Shown here: piece after piece, positions 46,285 to 57,416 of the stretch | Numbering within the stretch: position 1 is the first letter of the stretch | Layout of the letters: each line of letters starts with the position of its first letter | DNA from: Trametopsis cervina | Taxonomy: Eukaryota > Basidiomycota > Agaricomycetes > Polyporales > Irpicaceae | Reading direction: 5' to 3' | Assembly: GCA_022385755.1 (NCBI GenBank) | Contig: MU278380.1 | Location: 142,650-206,649, forward strand | DNA: 64,000 nt | Translations under genes and position numbers: made by a program | The notes under the pieces: model-generated | What the model was told of the DNA's origin: nothing | The model's database searches: none | What the model saw: only the letters and a program-made list of their open reading frames with translations

Positions 46285-47384
46285 CTAGTCGCCCTTGCAC
46301 GCGACGAAGCCGTCCTCGCTCGCTGCGCCCGTGTGTGTGACGACTCTGTGGATGGCGGGGGGTCAGCGATCGGTGTGAGGCGGAAAGAGGCGAGAAACGG
46401 GGGATGGAAATGAGAGAGGGGGGAAGGAGAGAGGGGGGAAGGAAACGAGAGAGGGAGAGGAAAGGAGGGAGGGAGGGAAAACCGAGAGGAAACGAGAGTG
46501 GGGGAGAAGAACGAGAGTGGGGGAGAAGAACGAGAGGAGGGAAAAGAACGAGAGTGGGGGAGAAGGCAACTCACGCGCAGTACGTCCCGCTCGCGGTGAA
46601 GATGACGCGGTCGGTGCCCGGGGAGACGTAGTGGCTCGAGGTGGAGGTGTAGATGCTCCCGTCGGGCATGAGGGGGAACTGGAGGGTGGGTGGGGGTGGG
46701 AGGAGGTTAGCGAGTGTTAGCGAGCGAACGGGGAAGAGGGGTGGGAGGAGGTCAGTGAGCGAGTTCGCGAACGGGTGTGCGTGAGTGGAAAGGGTGCGGG
46801 AGAGGAGAGGGAGAGCGGGAGGAGAGGGAGAGAGAAGAGGAGAGGGAGGGGAAGAGGACAAAGGGAGGAGAGGGAGGAGGAGGAGAGGGAGGAGGTTAGC
46901 GAGCGTGCGTGGGCGGGCGGGGAGGAAGGGAGAGAGAAGAGGAGAGGGACGAGAAAGAGGAGGGAGAATGAGAAGGAGGGAGGACACGCACCTCGTACCA
47001 CGGCCCGCTTCCGCTGCAGTAGAGCGTGATATGCTCAGACGGCTCGCTATTCGATTCGATCAGTCGCGGTCAGCAAACGCAGGCGCGATCGTGTGCGGAC
47101 TATGGGGCGTGACGCACTCGTAGTACTGGTGAGGGTAGTTATCTGCGCAAGCGTTAGCGAACTAGGAGGGGATGGGGAAGGAAGGACGAGGACGGCGCAC
47201 CAGGCAAGTTCCCCGAGTTCTTATCCTTGACGCCGGCGTTGATAGCGGCAGTGAGAGCAGAGACGGCGTATTTGTTGCTGCCGCAGGTGACTGTGCCGGA
47301 GGGGAGGGCGCGGGAGGCGAGGGAGGCTGCGGCTGTGAGCGCTGGGGCGGCGGCGAGGAGGAGGAGGAGGGCGGGGAGGTGCAT
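46285..47384 (-). CDS. Secreted guanyl-type ribonuclease, RNase T1/N1 family
   Basis: This small secreted RNase cleaves single-stranded RNA, preferentially after G, through a 2',3'-cyclic phosphate. Five exons join. Exon 1 (start 47384) encodes a signal peptide (MHLPALLLLLAAAPALTAAA), then VTCGSNKYAVSALTAAINAG. Exon 2 gives NYPHQYYD and exon 3 EPSEHITLYCSGSGPWYE. Exon 4 is FPLMPDGSIYTSTSSHYVSPG then DRVIFTASGTYCA, and exon 5 is VVTHTGAASEDGFVACKGD. The catalytic set is present: Tyr/His in the PHQYY part, Glu in WYEFPL, Arg in DRVIF and His in VTHTGA. Four cysteines fit two disulfides. The mature protein is about 105 residues, normal for the family, and resembles the Pleurotus enzyme RNase Po1. 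Its third and fourth introns (about 46680-46985 and 46345-46575) are 230-310 nt, filled by purine runs. Confidence 0.93.
46380..46565 (+). repeat. Polypurine tract in the last RNase intron
   Basis: The plus strand is almost entirely A and G (GAGAGGGGGGAAGGA-type units), so the RNase transcript carries a polypyrimidine run here. Confidence 0.85.
46680..46990 (+). repeat. Polypurine tract in the third RNase intron
   Basis: Long GA-rich sequence with GAGGAG, GGGAGAG and AGAGGAGAGGG units, interrupted by a few short mixed segments (GTTAGCGAGCG repeats twice or more). It lies wholly within the intron between WYE and FPL. Confidence 0.85.
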
Positions 47385-50130
47385 CGTTGGCGTTGGTGTG
47401 TGATGGGTGGGAGAGGGAGCTGGGAGGGTGGGTGGCTGGGCGAGGAGGTGGAGTGGGTTATATGTGTAGAAGAAGGAGGAAGAGGAAGGAGGAGGGCGGG
47501 TCGGCATGCGTGCGGCAGAAGTGAAGTGATAGTGGTGAGCGATTGAGGTGTGGACAACGTGCTTAGGGCAGTAGAGACGACGTGCGCAATGTGCTAAGGG
47601 ACGCCATGTGGACCATGCACGCACGCACGCACGCAGAGAGATATTGAGATAAAGAAGACGGGATGCAGGGGGTTTCGATTTGTCCGAGAATATGGATGTG
47701 GATGGTGATGATGATGGTGATGAGATGGCGGGGTGTTGTGTTGTGTTGGTTAGTGGGGTGTATAAATAACCTGCGTTGCGGGGTATCACTGACCTGGGGC
47801 GTACGTATGGATGAGTTGCGCATACTGTACGTCGTGTTGCGATAATATTGATGCTATAGGCAGCGACGGGTGGCAGTACAGTCGTCGGTCGCGGGTGGCA
47901 GTGTACGCCTGCGCCACAAAGGCAGTCTGCGATCGAGTGAGCGTGCTCGTGAGTGGAAGACGCGAAGACGGAGTAAGCATGCACCTCGCCATAAATAACC
48001 GTGAACGTGCTCGCAAACGTGTGCCCGCCTCCGACTAGTGCATCCATAACACCCAGCCAGAGCAGAGTCATGCGCACACATCGGTCATGCGCACACACCG
48101 CGTACGTCACTTCGCCCTTCTGCGACTCGTCGAGTCCAACGAGTTCGCCGAAGGACGTGCGACGAGTCGGAAGAACGCACCTCGACGCGCGTGCTCCCGT
48201 CACTCTCTGCATTAAACTCCACACGCTGCCCGTGTCACCGATAGCGCGTCCGTGTCATCGATAGCGCGTTCGCCGTTCTATGTGCACGTGGTCGCGATTT
48301 AAGAGAAGATGGCTTTCGTTGCAGATGGTTGATCGATGACGAGGCGCGGCGCGGGGCTTCCGGGGCCCTTGTGGCGGACGGCGCTTGTATTGTACTGTAG
48401 CAGTCGACGACGACGACGTGTTCGTTGGGTGCCGTCGATCCCCAACGCTCACTCTTACATCGCACATCGCATGCTTATCTTTCGCACTGCCTCCTGCCAC
48501 GCTACACTAGTCCGCACGAGACGGCATCAACACCCCGCGAACGAACGAACAAGCACCCTTCGACGTCGCGCGAACTCGAACGCTCATACAGCGCCCGATA
48601 TTGCACCGTCGCGTTCTCAATCGCCCGTTACGACAATGACATATTACGGTAGTGCGTCCCTCGAAGCGAAGCGAAGCCCTGTCCATGCATGCGTGTGCAC
48701 CTGACGCGCACGCGAACGCACGCATACACCGCTTCGCGCTCTCGTTTATAATAGGTCTCGAACAGTAGTCATGTGTTCGCCGACGTGCTCCCTGTCTTTC
48801 GCTCGGGACTCGCAACGTAAAGCACATCGTGCGCTCCTCTCTTTCCGCGCAAACCATGCCTGTGTCGTCCCCCACGCATCATCCTACCCTCATTCTCATT
48901 CCTCGACCGCACACACGCATGCTGTAGAGCCTAAACACACCCGAAGCCATCGTGCCGTGCCCGAACTCGGTCACCGCACTGCATACTGCATACTTCACTC
49001 TCTCCGTGGCCGGCAGACCGACAGACCGCTTCCGGCCTAAAGCACAGTACGGCGACGCAGCGCGTCCTCGTAGCGCGCTGCGCGGTGAACCCGGTTGCGC
49101 GAGCGTGAGTGCACGAAAGACGGACGCTGAATCGGATTGTGTTTGTTGCTTGTTGCAGGCAGGCCAGACGGGTTCTGCGCTGCGCTCTCTTGGTCGTGCT
49201 GTACGTGCCATCCTCGATTCGATTCAAAGCTGCGGCTCCGAATTCGAGGATGAGGACAAGCTCCTCTTCTTGGACAGAATTGCATTGCTAGGCTCGCAGA
49301 CGGAGTGGAAGCATGTTTATTGCGCCTCGCCTCGCAGGTGCAACAAGCGCAATCCGGCTGCCTGCCTGCACGCTAATAGGAAGCAGTGCTTGCCCAGCAT
49401 TTGACAACATCACGCGCTCCATCAAACAAGCAAACGGAACGGCACGACCGACGGATTCCTTATTTTATTCGAGGCGCAGGTATGCTTGTTTGTAGAATGG
49501 CACTGTCATCTGACGTCCGGTGCGATAAACGATGCCTCAAACGGACAAGTATCACAATCTAGCGCAGGATCATTTCATTCTCACCAAGCATCCCAGAACG
49601 GCGAAGAGGCGTTTGGATCTTTCAGGTGGACGATGATACAGTACTCGGGCGCCGTATCCATTCTATATTGCGCTGTGCCATAGAACCTCAAGCTTGGGTC
49701 TATTCTATGCATGATATAGTCAGCACAGCCAGCACATACATACCATAGTCTATCATGAGCATGAGCATGCAGGGGAAGTCAACCCGCGGTAGTGTGTGTT
49801 TGGTCGCTTATGACGAAAACTTGGAAGAGTTTGCGATTGTGCGATTCGAGCATGGCCGAACGAACTCGGGTCGAGTGTCAAGTGAATACGACACCTGATG
49901 CCTCCTGACATCATCATACTTCTCGTCTTTCCCCCCTCTCCCTCTCCGTACTGTAGCGCACTAGCAAACGATGCGCACAGTCACCACGCACGCCAAGGAG
50001 AATGAGAATCGTCGTATGGTATATTTCTATTCTATTCTTTGCTGTACCGTAACCGTAACCCACCGTTCCTCCATACAAATACAAATACACCCACACGCAC
50101 ACACCGTCAAAAAAACAAAAACACGTCTCC
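47385..50130. other. 2.7 kb region without a recognised gene
   Basis: The left end is the RNase promoter. The rest holds short simple repeats: an ACGC run (about 47613-47634), a GATGGTGATGATGATG run (about 47700-47722), TACTGTAC at 47823-47830, and a CT-rich stretch at about 50145-50260 entering the MFS gene. The frames here have no family resemblance and do not join. Confidence 0.55.
47458..47464 (-). promoter_or_regulatory. Candidate TATA-like element of the RNase gene
   Basis: CATATAA reads on the minus strand 74-80 nt upstream of the RNase ATG, matching the spacing seen for two other genes in the window. Confidence 0.35.
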
Positions 50131-52657
50131 TCACACATCCACATCCACAACTTTCTCATCCCCCCTCTCCTCACCCTTCTCCACATCCCCTCCCCCTCCC
50201 CCTTCGTTCCCGCTCTCCCTCACCCCCACCCTCTCCCCCTCAGCACCCTCTGCATCCTTAGCACCCACACTCGCACTCGCGCTCCCCACAACCCCAATCC
50301 CGCCCAGAAACACCGCGCCGACCGCCATACTGATCCCCACCGCCCCGAGACACGTCCACGCGCCCGCGCGTAGGCCTTGCATCAGTCTGTCCGCGTCCGC
50401 GTCTGCGTCTGTGGCTGAGGATGCGGATGTAGGAGGTGTGGATGTGGGTGTGGCTGGTCGCGAGACGGCGGTGATGACTGCTTGGGTTACTGCGAGGCCT
50501 ATTGAGGTGCCGAGCTGCCAGCCAACCAACGAACAATGAGCAATGAGAACGCCCCGACACGAAACAAGACGAAGGAAAAGGAAGCAGAAAGAAGAAAGAA
50601 GAAAGAAGAAAGAGAGAACGAAGACAGAAGAGCACAACCACTCACCCGCGTAGCAACAACAAACACGCTCCCCGCGAGCCCCTGCGCGCGCGCGTCGAAC
50701 GCCGCGCACACGTGCAGGTTCACGACCGTGTATGCGATGTCTGCGCCCGGGAGGAAGAGCATCACGAGGAAGGCGCCGGACCAGTAGGGCGCGCGGGTGG
50801 GCATGAGGGCGAATATTAGGGTTGCTGCCTAAGGGGGTGCGTTAGCGGATGTTTGTATGCAAGAGAGTTTAGAGAGGGAGAAGGGGAGAGGAGGAGAGGA
50901 AGAGGAGAGGAAGAGGAGAGGGAAAGAGGGAGGAGAGAAAGGGGAGAGGAAGGAGAGGGAAAGAGGGAGAAGGGACGTACAAGATTCCCCGCAAGCCCGC
51001 CAACAACAAGCGTCCGCGCCCTAACCCGATGCACAACCCGCCCCGCCACGAGCAGGTACGCAAACGCGGCGATCGTGAGCGGGACGAAGCGCGCAGCCGT
51101 CGGGAGCGGCGCGTAGAAGCGCACTTGTTGGTAGTAGAGTGTGGTGAGGTAGCTTAGGGTGTTGAAGTTCCACCAGCCGAAGAAGACGAGGAGGACGACG
51201 GGGAGGAGGTGGGTGTGGGGTTGGGTGAAGAGGTGGGGCGGGAGGAGGGGGGTTAGGGAGGGGTTGGAGGGGGAGGGGTGGGAGGAGAGGTGGTGTTCGT
51301 AGAGGATGAAGGAGGTGAGCAGGAGGAGGGAGATGATGAGGAGGACGGGGACGTAAGGCGTGCGCCAGCCGTGTGGGGCGGATGTTGATTCACTGGTGCA
51401 ACGCATCAGTCGGCGTATATACGATGAGAAGAGAGGGGAGAAGGACGTACGCGAGATCATAAGTGAGCAACGCAATCCCAGCAGTACTGAGCCCCGCCCC
51501 AACCCAATCAAGCTCCCCGACATGTTTCCGCCAACGCGACTTCCCCCCGCCATCCTCCCCGTGCTCGTGCTCGGGCGAGCGTTTGTCGGCGGGGAGGACG
51601 AACCAGCCGAGAGCGAACATGAAGAGGGCGAGGAAGGCCTCTATCCAGAATATCCCGCGTCGTCCGTTGGCGTTTGGGGCTTGCATTAGGAGGCTGCCTG
51701 TGACGCGGATATCAGCGCAGAGATATGATAGGAGATGAAGAAAGAGGGAAGACGCACCGCCAATAAGCCCAACGATGAACCCAACAGGCTGACCCGCGCC
51801 CAGCAACGAGAACGCACGGTTCTTAGCGGGGCCAGGCGGGAAGTAGGCCGAGAGTATGCTGATCCCTGTCAACCCCCACCACCGTCGCTCTTATCAGCGA
51901 GCGCATACATGAATTGATTTGGTTTGAGGGAGAGGAACGTACCGGCGGGGGTGTTAGCGGCTGCGCCGATGCCCTGGAGCGCGATGAACGCGATGAATGT
52001 TTGGGCGGTTGGGGCGAAGGAGGTTGCGAGCGCCCTAAACGTTCAACACAGGAGTAATACGGGGTTGGGTCAGGATGGTATGATAACAGAGGAGGGCGGG
52101 GAGAAGGAGGGAGGGAAACGCACCAGACGAAGACCCAGGCGGAACCGACGAGGAACATGAGTCTGCTCCCGACTATGTCGGCGACTTTGCCGAAGAAGAG
52201 GAGCGAGCAGCCGTATGAGAGTCTGCGGTGTGCGTGCATGCGTGCGTGCGTGAGCGCGCATATGGTAAAGATAGAGGGAGGAATCAGGAGAAGGAGTAGG
52301 GGAGGGGAGGAGAGGAGGAGGGGAGGAGGAGAGGAGAGAGGAGGAGGAGGGGAGGAGGAGAGGAGGAGAGGAGAGAGGAAGGAGAGGAGAGATGAGGAGG
52401 AGAGGAGGACGCACGCAAAGGCGTTGAGCGGCCACTGGATGTCCGCCTGCTTGAACCCGAGCTGTTTCGCGATGTCGGGCGACGCGACGGTGAGCGCGCC
52501 CGAGAGGAATACCTGGTGTCCGCGTCAGCGTCAGCATTCGTATTCGGAGTCATATTCATATTCGTGGCCGGATGGATTGGAGGGCGGTGGGTGCACGTAC
52601 ATTGAGAAAGGTGACGCTGCAGACGACGGTGACGACGAGCCAGTCCTTCGCAGGCAT
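50131..52657 (-). CDS. MFS transporter, drug:H+ antiporter (DHA2-like)
   Basis: A plasma-membrane proton-driven exporter is predicted; the substrate is unknown. The start at 52657 gives MPAKDWLVVTVVCSVTFLN, directly at helix 1. Then come VFLSGALTVASPDIAKQLGF, the loop motif FGKVADIVGSRLMFLVGSAW (motif A type), FIAFIALQGIGAAANTPAG with RNRAF-type ISILSAYFPPGPAKNRAF, and GQPVGFIVGLIGG. The central loop has an acidic/His run (PEHEHGEDGGGKSRWRKH). Later helices include YVPVLLIISLLLLTSFIL, LVFFGWWNFNTLSYLTTLYYQ, FVPLTIAAFAYLLVAG and LGTSIGLAVTQAVITAV. About 14 helices fit the DHA2 group. The tail is acidic and low complexity, ending EKVVDVDV. About 580 residues in eight or so exons. Two introns (about 50830-50978 and 52214-52413) are purine-run expansions. 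Confidence 0.88.
50866..50976 (+). repeat. Polypurine tract in an MFS intron
   Basis: GAGAGGGAGAAGGGGAGAGGAGG-like sequence fills the intron between the AGNL and AATL codons of the transporter. Confidence 0.85.
52263..52412 (+). repeat. Polypurine tract in an early MFS intron
   Basis: About 150 nt of GAGGAG/GGGGAGG units on the plus strand make up most of the intron joining NAFA to LSYG. Confidence 0.85.
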
Positions 52658-55073
52658 CGCGGGTGCGGCTGCAGGATGCGGGGGAGGTCGAAGTCAAGGG
52701 TTGAGTTCGTCGAGGGCATTCTGAAGAGGAAGAGGAAGGGATGCAAGGCCGGCGCCGGAGAGAGAGGGATCATGATGGATGGATGGAAGCGAGTGTGCGA
52801 GTCTGTTGGAGAAGCTCACGAACCCAGTATTGCCATCTGCGCGTGCATGGCGTGGGTACACAACAAGCAGACGCGCCAGTGATACGATCTCGCCGGACCG
52901 CCCTCCTCGAATCGCATCCGCGCCCCTGCGCTCGACGAACCGTGAAAACCGGTTCGAAGTGCAATGTCGTGGGCGGGATCTGAGGAGACGGTGTGGCGGT
53001 GTGGTGGTATGTAGTGCAGGCTTTGTGGCGTCGCTGGATCCCCGATATGGAAAGGAGGCGGCGATTAGGCGGGTTGTCCGTGATCGATCGAGCAATCGAC
53101 ACGTCGTGCCGTCCATCTGTGCCAAGCTACTGTACAGTCGCTGGGCATAGCGTGGCAGGGGCAGTCGCCGCCGGCTTGTGCGAAGGTGTGTTGGGAGTGC
53201 GCTGTGAAGACAGGGAGCGCTCCTTCATTGCTACATTTGCATCTGCATCGCATAGACTCGCAGATTGTTTGTATCACATATTATCAGCGCCAGGACGATC
53301 TGCAGAGTATCGTACAGTGGCCATCACCATCGAGAGCGTGAGGAGCGTACTGGCTTGGCATCATCCTGACGAACAGGATAGGAAACCGCAGAGCATAATC
53401 GCAGATACATGCTCGTTCTGTAGGGTCCGATACGAGTAAAAACCCGAGGTTCCCAGGGTGGTGGGAAATCGACGCGTTAATCGTCGGTTGCCGTGGACAT
53501 TGCCCAGAAGGGGTGTGCGACGAGGGGGGAGTGGGAATGTGCGCGTGGCGTCGTGAGAGCGAGTCGCGATAGAACAGGTGACGCGTGGACGATGAGAACA
53601 AGGTGAGGCTTGCAGGAGATAGGCGGACGGGTGCTGGACAGGTACAGAGCAGATTGGGGACTGAGGACATGTACGATTGTGTGTAATGAGCTTCCAGGTC
53701 TGGCATTACATATGAGCGGACCGCGTCCTGTGACCGCTGTCTGGGGCAGGATCTTGACTTGATACAGTACAGCGATTGACTAGCATTGAACGACGCTTGT
53801 CCCGCGCAAGGTCAACACATCGCCTTCGAGAGTGAATGACCATCTATCGTTCAAGCATTGTGCCGCATCTGACATGGGCTGTACCGCGTTCGTCCATACA
53901 CGATGCAACGCTGAACTGAATCCTGTTTCGTGCCCGTCAGTAACTGAATGAATGATCTCGAGTTGGCAAGTTGGCATCTCAATGCAGAAGAAGAAGAAAA
54001 GGACGTACGGGACATACCGTGCTCGCTGCTCTGGTCAATGCAGCTGCCGAGAAGGTTTGTAGACGGCGGTAATGATGTGGGTTCTGTGTGATCGCGAAGG
54101 AGTGCGCACGTGATCTGTACAACATCAGCATCTCCACTCGCTTTCTTGTCGACCTTCCAACGATATGTTCCAACGGACGACGACAACATACATCGGTATG
54201 TTACGTCTCTCCGACAACGACATGAAACACCTCCATCTCCCGTGCACCCCCGACGCCCTCACCAACGACCAACCTTCCATCAGAGCTCGTACACAAATTC
54301 ACCGCGCACAAACATGAACTCGACATCGCTGCAATCTGAAGAGTGCACGCACGGTATCTATCCTCGTGGCGTCGACCTCTCATGAGCAGCCTTCTCACTG
54401 CGTCCGTCCGAGTTTCGTATCAGAGCCGGTCGAGCATCATCCCAACGCGCGATACGCGCTCATCATTCGTTTGCATGCGCAGTGTTTGCTGTAACAGCAT
54501 CCCGGACCGCTAGACGTTTTCTCTGTCTCCTTCGGCTCCTTCGACGGGTACACTCGCTCGCGCACCTCGCAGAAACTGGACTGGCGAGCCCTGTAATTGC
54601 CATAAGATCCTCGTCTCTTCGACTCGACAGGTTACTCGCTCACAACGCCGGTGACCTCTACACATCCCAGCTCTCGGGGGAACACCCATCCCATCCATAC
54701 ACAATCGCACGAACGGCAATACCCCGGACACCCTCGCCCCGTCACCCAAAGCGCGTCAAAGATCGACACTGACAGTTTGCCGCTTGTGCCCACGGCTCAG
54801 TTCAGTCCACGGATGGTACGGCAAAGTATAGATAGCACGCCCTCGCTCCTTCTCCCAGAGAGCCCACGAAGATGCACCCACAGCCTCCGCGGCGTATATA
54901 GTATACGAACAAGCTGCCAAGTGCCCCGCCCGCCTGCTGTCTCTTCCTTCCCTTCCTTCCCTTCCCTCTCTCGTATCACTGCGTTGATACCCCTCTCCTC
55001 TCCCTGCCCCTACCTCCGCCTGCCTTAACCGACCGAGCGCATATAGAAAGAGCGGACGAACGCAAGACCGCGT
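52658..55073. other. 2.4 kb region with at most one doubtful small gene
   Basis: The left end is the MFS promoter and the right end the DUF6533 promoter, with TATATA at 54895-54900 and a CTTCCCTTCC run at about 54945-54975. TACTGTAC occurs at 53128-53135. Apart from the candidate at 53780-54189, no frame is coherent. Confidence 0.5.
53780..54189 (-). CDS. Possible small two-exon gene, doubtful
   Basis: Two minus-strand frames can be joined by a GT-AG intron near 54010-53950. Exon 1 opens MLSSSVGTYRWKVDKKASG and runs to QSSEHGMS. Exon 2 reads HETGFSSALHRVWTNAV then RWSFTLEGDVLTLRG and stops at 53780. Together about 115 residues with sensible composition, but no family I recognise and no clear promoter. 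Confidence 0.25.
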
Positions 55074-56984
55074 ATGGACCAGAACGTGACGTATGTCGAC
55101 CGCCATGCGTGGAACGAGGCGTACGCGCTCCGCGCCTGTAATGGTGTGTTATGTTACCCCCGTTCTGTGCTCGCAGCTGCGGCCTGCTGCGGTTTCTGGG
55201 CTGGGCAACTGATACTGAGTCCTCCTCGAGCATAGTGGTAGCGGCGGGTGTGATCTCATACGAGTTCCGTACGTCCTCCCCACTCCTCTCCCTCTCTTCT
55301 CGCATGTGTGGATAGGTCTGACGGGTTTGGGTTGTTGGGGTGCAGTGATACATTTTGACGACGAGGTCGAGTACTTCTGGGTGAGCTCGCCTGCGTCTGT
55401 GGTTATCGCACGCTAATCTCGTCGTGGGACCGCAGAAAAAGCGGTGGTCGCCCGGCAAGTTTCTGTTTCTATGGGTGAGCTGCCCCTACTCCCTCTTTAC
55501 TCCCCTCTGCCGCCGCACGCGCCGAAGATGTTCTGAATGTGTTACGTTCCGTCGATGTGCGTTACGTAGAGCCGGTACTTCAGTCTCGCGTTTGTCATGT
55601 GAGTGACGAGTTCTGCGTTTACGAGGTTGTGATGAGCCTGTGTATTGATGATGATGTAGCGGGAATATGTCCGTGTTCGTTACGCAAAATCCGTCAGAAG
55701 ACGTAAGTGCATGCTTTCTGCGCGTCCGCATACACCTCACTTCGCACACTTACCTATCTCTCCTCGTCTGTCTCCCGCAGTTGTATGTCCTCTTCGATAA
55801 TATACATTCGCGCGTAAGCTCATCTGGACTCCCAACTCGTCTTTTCTAGCTGTGAGTGCCTGCTCGCGTGTTTAGTGCATCTAGCGTTACCTCTACTAAA
55901 CCCACCCAAGGCGATAGATTCTTTCATTGGCAAAATGGCGGCGCCGCAGTCGCAATTATAACCTCCCACAGTGCGTGTCCCCTCCCTCCCCTCCCCTCTC
56001 CTCTCCTCTCCCACTAACCTAACCCCTCCACCCAGTCGTCCTCGAACTCCGTCTCTACGCAATGTACCGCGGCATCCGGTGGGCCACCCTCATCCTCTTC
56101 TCCCTCCCCTTCCTCGAAGCCCTCGCCGTAGGCCTGCTCTTCGGCCTCCCCAACCGCGCCTGGGGCGGAAACGAAGCCGCACCGGGCATCGGCATGTGCG
56201 CGGACGGAGACATCAAGGGCTCGCGCTTTGAGGTGTATTATCCGATGACGACGCTCATTATTGAGGTTACGCTGCTGGGGATGAGTTTGTGGCAGGCGTG
56301 GGTGCATCGGGGGGATAATATGAATGGGGGACGGTTGATTAGGATGTTGACGAGGGGGAGTGTGTTTTATTTTATTTGGTGAGTGGGTCGCTATGATGGC
56401 GGGCGTGGTGCTGACCATGCGCTGTGCGATGTGCAGTCTGTTCTGGGTGTATCTTATGGTCCAGATATTCTGGATACTCAACATCGTACGTCCTCCCCTC
56501 CCTGCTCCCTCCTCTTCTCATACTAACCCTACCGACACAGTACACCCTAAACGAACTCTCAACAGGCTTCGAATTCGCCTTCTCAGCAATATTCGCCAAC
56601 AGACTCATGATCGACCTCCGAAAGATGTACTACAGACCTCAACACCGCGCACCCGGGAAATCGGCGACGACGACGGCGTTCGAGGTGTCCACGTTCCGTG
56701 CTGTTCCTGGTGCCACTGCTGGCACTCAGACGACGACTGGGAGTGGGACGGGGACGGAGATGACGGAGATGTCGGAAGGTGGGGGGATGACGGGGGTGTC
56801 GAGTACTGTTGGCTCGGAGCGTGGCGTTGGCGCTATCGGAAGAGGAGGGAAGGAGGAGGGAGAGGTGGTGGTGGGGCCGTGGGATGAGGATGAGGATGGG
56901 TATGATGATGGGAGGGATGAGGAGGAGCCGTATCGCGTTGCTGCGTATGAGCTCACGACGTTCTCGGAGGCTGCTGGGTTCTGA
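55074..56984 (+). CDS. DUF6533 seven-helix membrane protein
   Basis: An Agaricomycete-expanded membrane family of unknown role. About ten exons, several under 45 nt: MDQNVTYVDRHAWNEAYALR, VVAAGVISYEF, LIHFDDEVEYFW, KKRWSPGKFLFLW, SRYFSLAFVIGNMSVFVTQN, and so on. The LxxxDEVxxFW and WSPGKFLFLW..RY pieces are the DUF6533 signature. FFHWQNGGAAVAIITSH and VVLELRLYAMYRG then follow, with a lumen-side loop holding one Cys (GIGMCADGD). The last helices are FWVYLMVQIFWILNI and ELSTGFEFAFSAIFANRLMIDLR. The C-terminal tail (about 110 residues) is Gly/Thr-rich, then acidic, ending FSEAAGF. About 400 residues. Start chosen at the first ATG that splices into the DUF6533 frame. One exon (about 55784-55854) is uncertain. 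Confidence 0.8.
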
Positions 56985-57007
56985 CTCGGAATTAGAGTGG
57001 GAGTGGG

Positions 57008-57416
57008 AGTGGGAGGGGGAGTGCGGGGATGGAAAGGATGGAAAGGAGGGATGGGTATGGTTATGTGTAAGTTGTATATTATGTTAATTGTTGTGTGTTG
57101 CTGTTTTCTATTCGCTTTGCTGCACTTTGCTGTTTTTCGAGAGGTGCAAGGGCGGGGTGCTCTGTCTGAGAGAAGGGGTTTGGGTGTTGTGAGTGAGTGT
57201 GTGATGACCGTGCTTGAGTACGGATTCTCTGGATGTTATGTACATATGTGTGGGTGTGGCTCCCGGAGTGATGACTGTGCTTTTACGCTCATTCGCGCCA
57301 CTGTACGACCACCAAAGGTTCAATTATAGAAATGTACATCCCAACACTGAATAAATCTAATATACGCCCAACCACTACGTCCTGGGCACCCCTGCAGGTC
57401 TCCCGCTCAATGGTGT
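57008..57416. other. Convergent 3' spacer with G-rich start
   Basis: GTGGGAGTGGGAGTGGGAGGGGGAG runs at about 56996-57030 just after the DUF6533 stop. The rest is T-rich and probably carries polyadenylation sites. No gene seen. Confidence 0.5.

Noticed and set aside
45705..46574. 289-codon minus-strand ORF
   Set aside because: Its N-terminal part is a translation of the polypurine run (Ser/Pro/Leu repeats) and the rest crosses the duplicated 3' region; this is a shadow of repeats, not a gene.
47154..48224. 356-codon minus-strand ORF
   Set aside because: It overlaps RNase exon 1 in a different frame, is full of low-complexity Ser/Pro/Thr and has no upstream gene structure. The RNase frame, with its signal peptide and conserved motifs, is clearly the real one.
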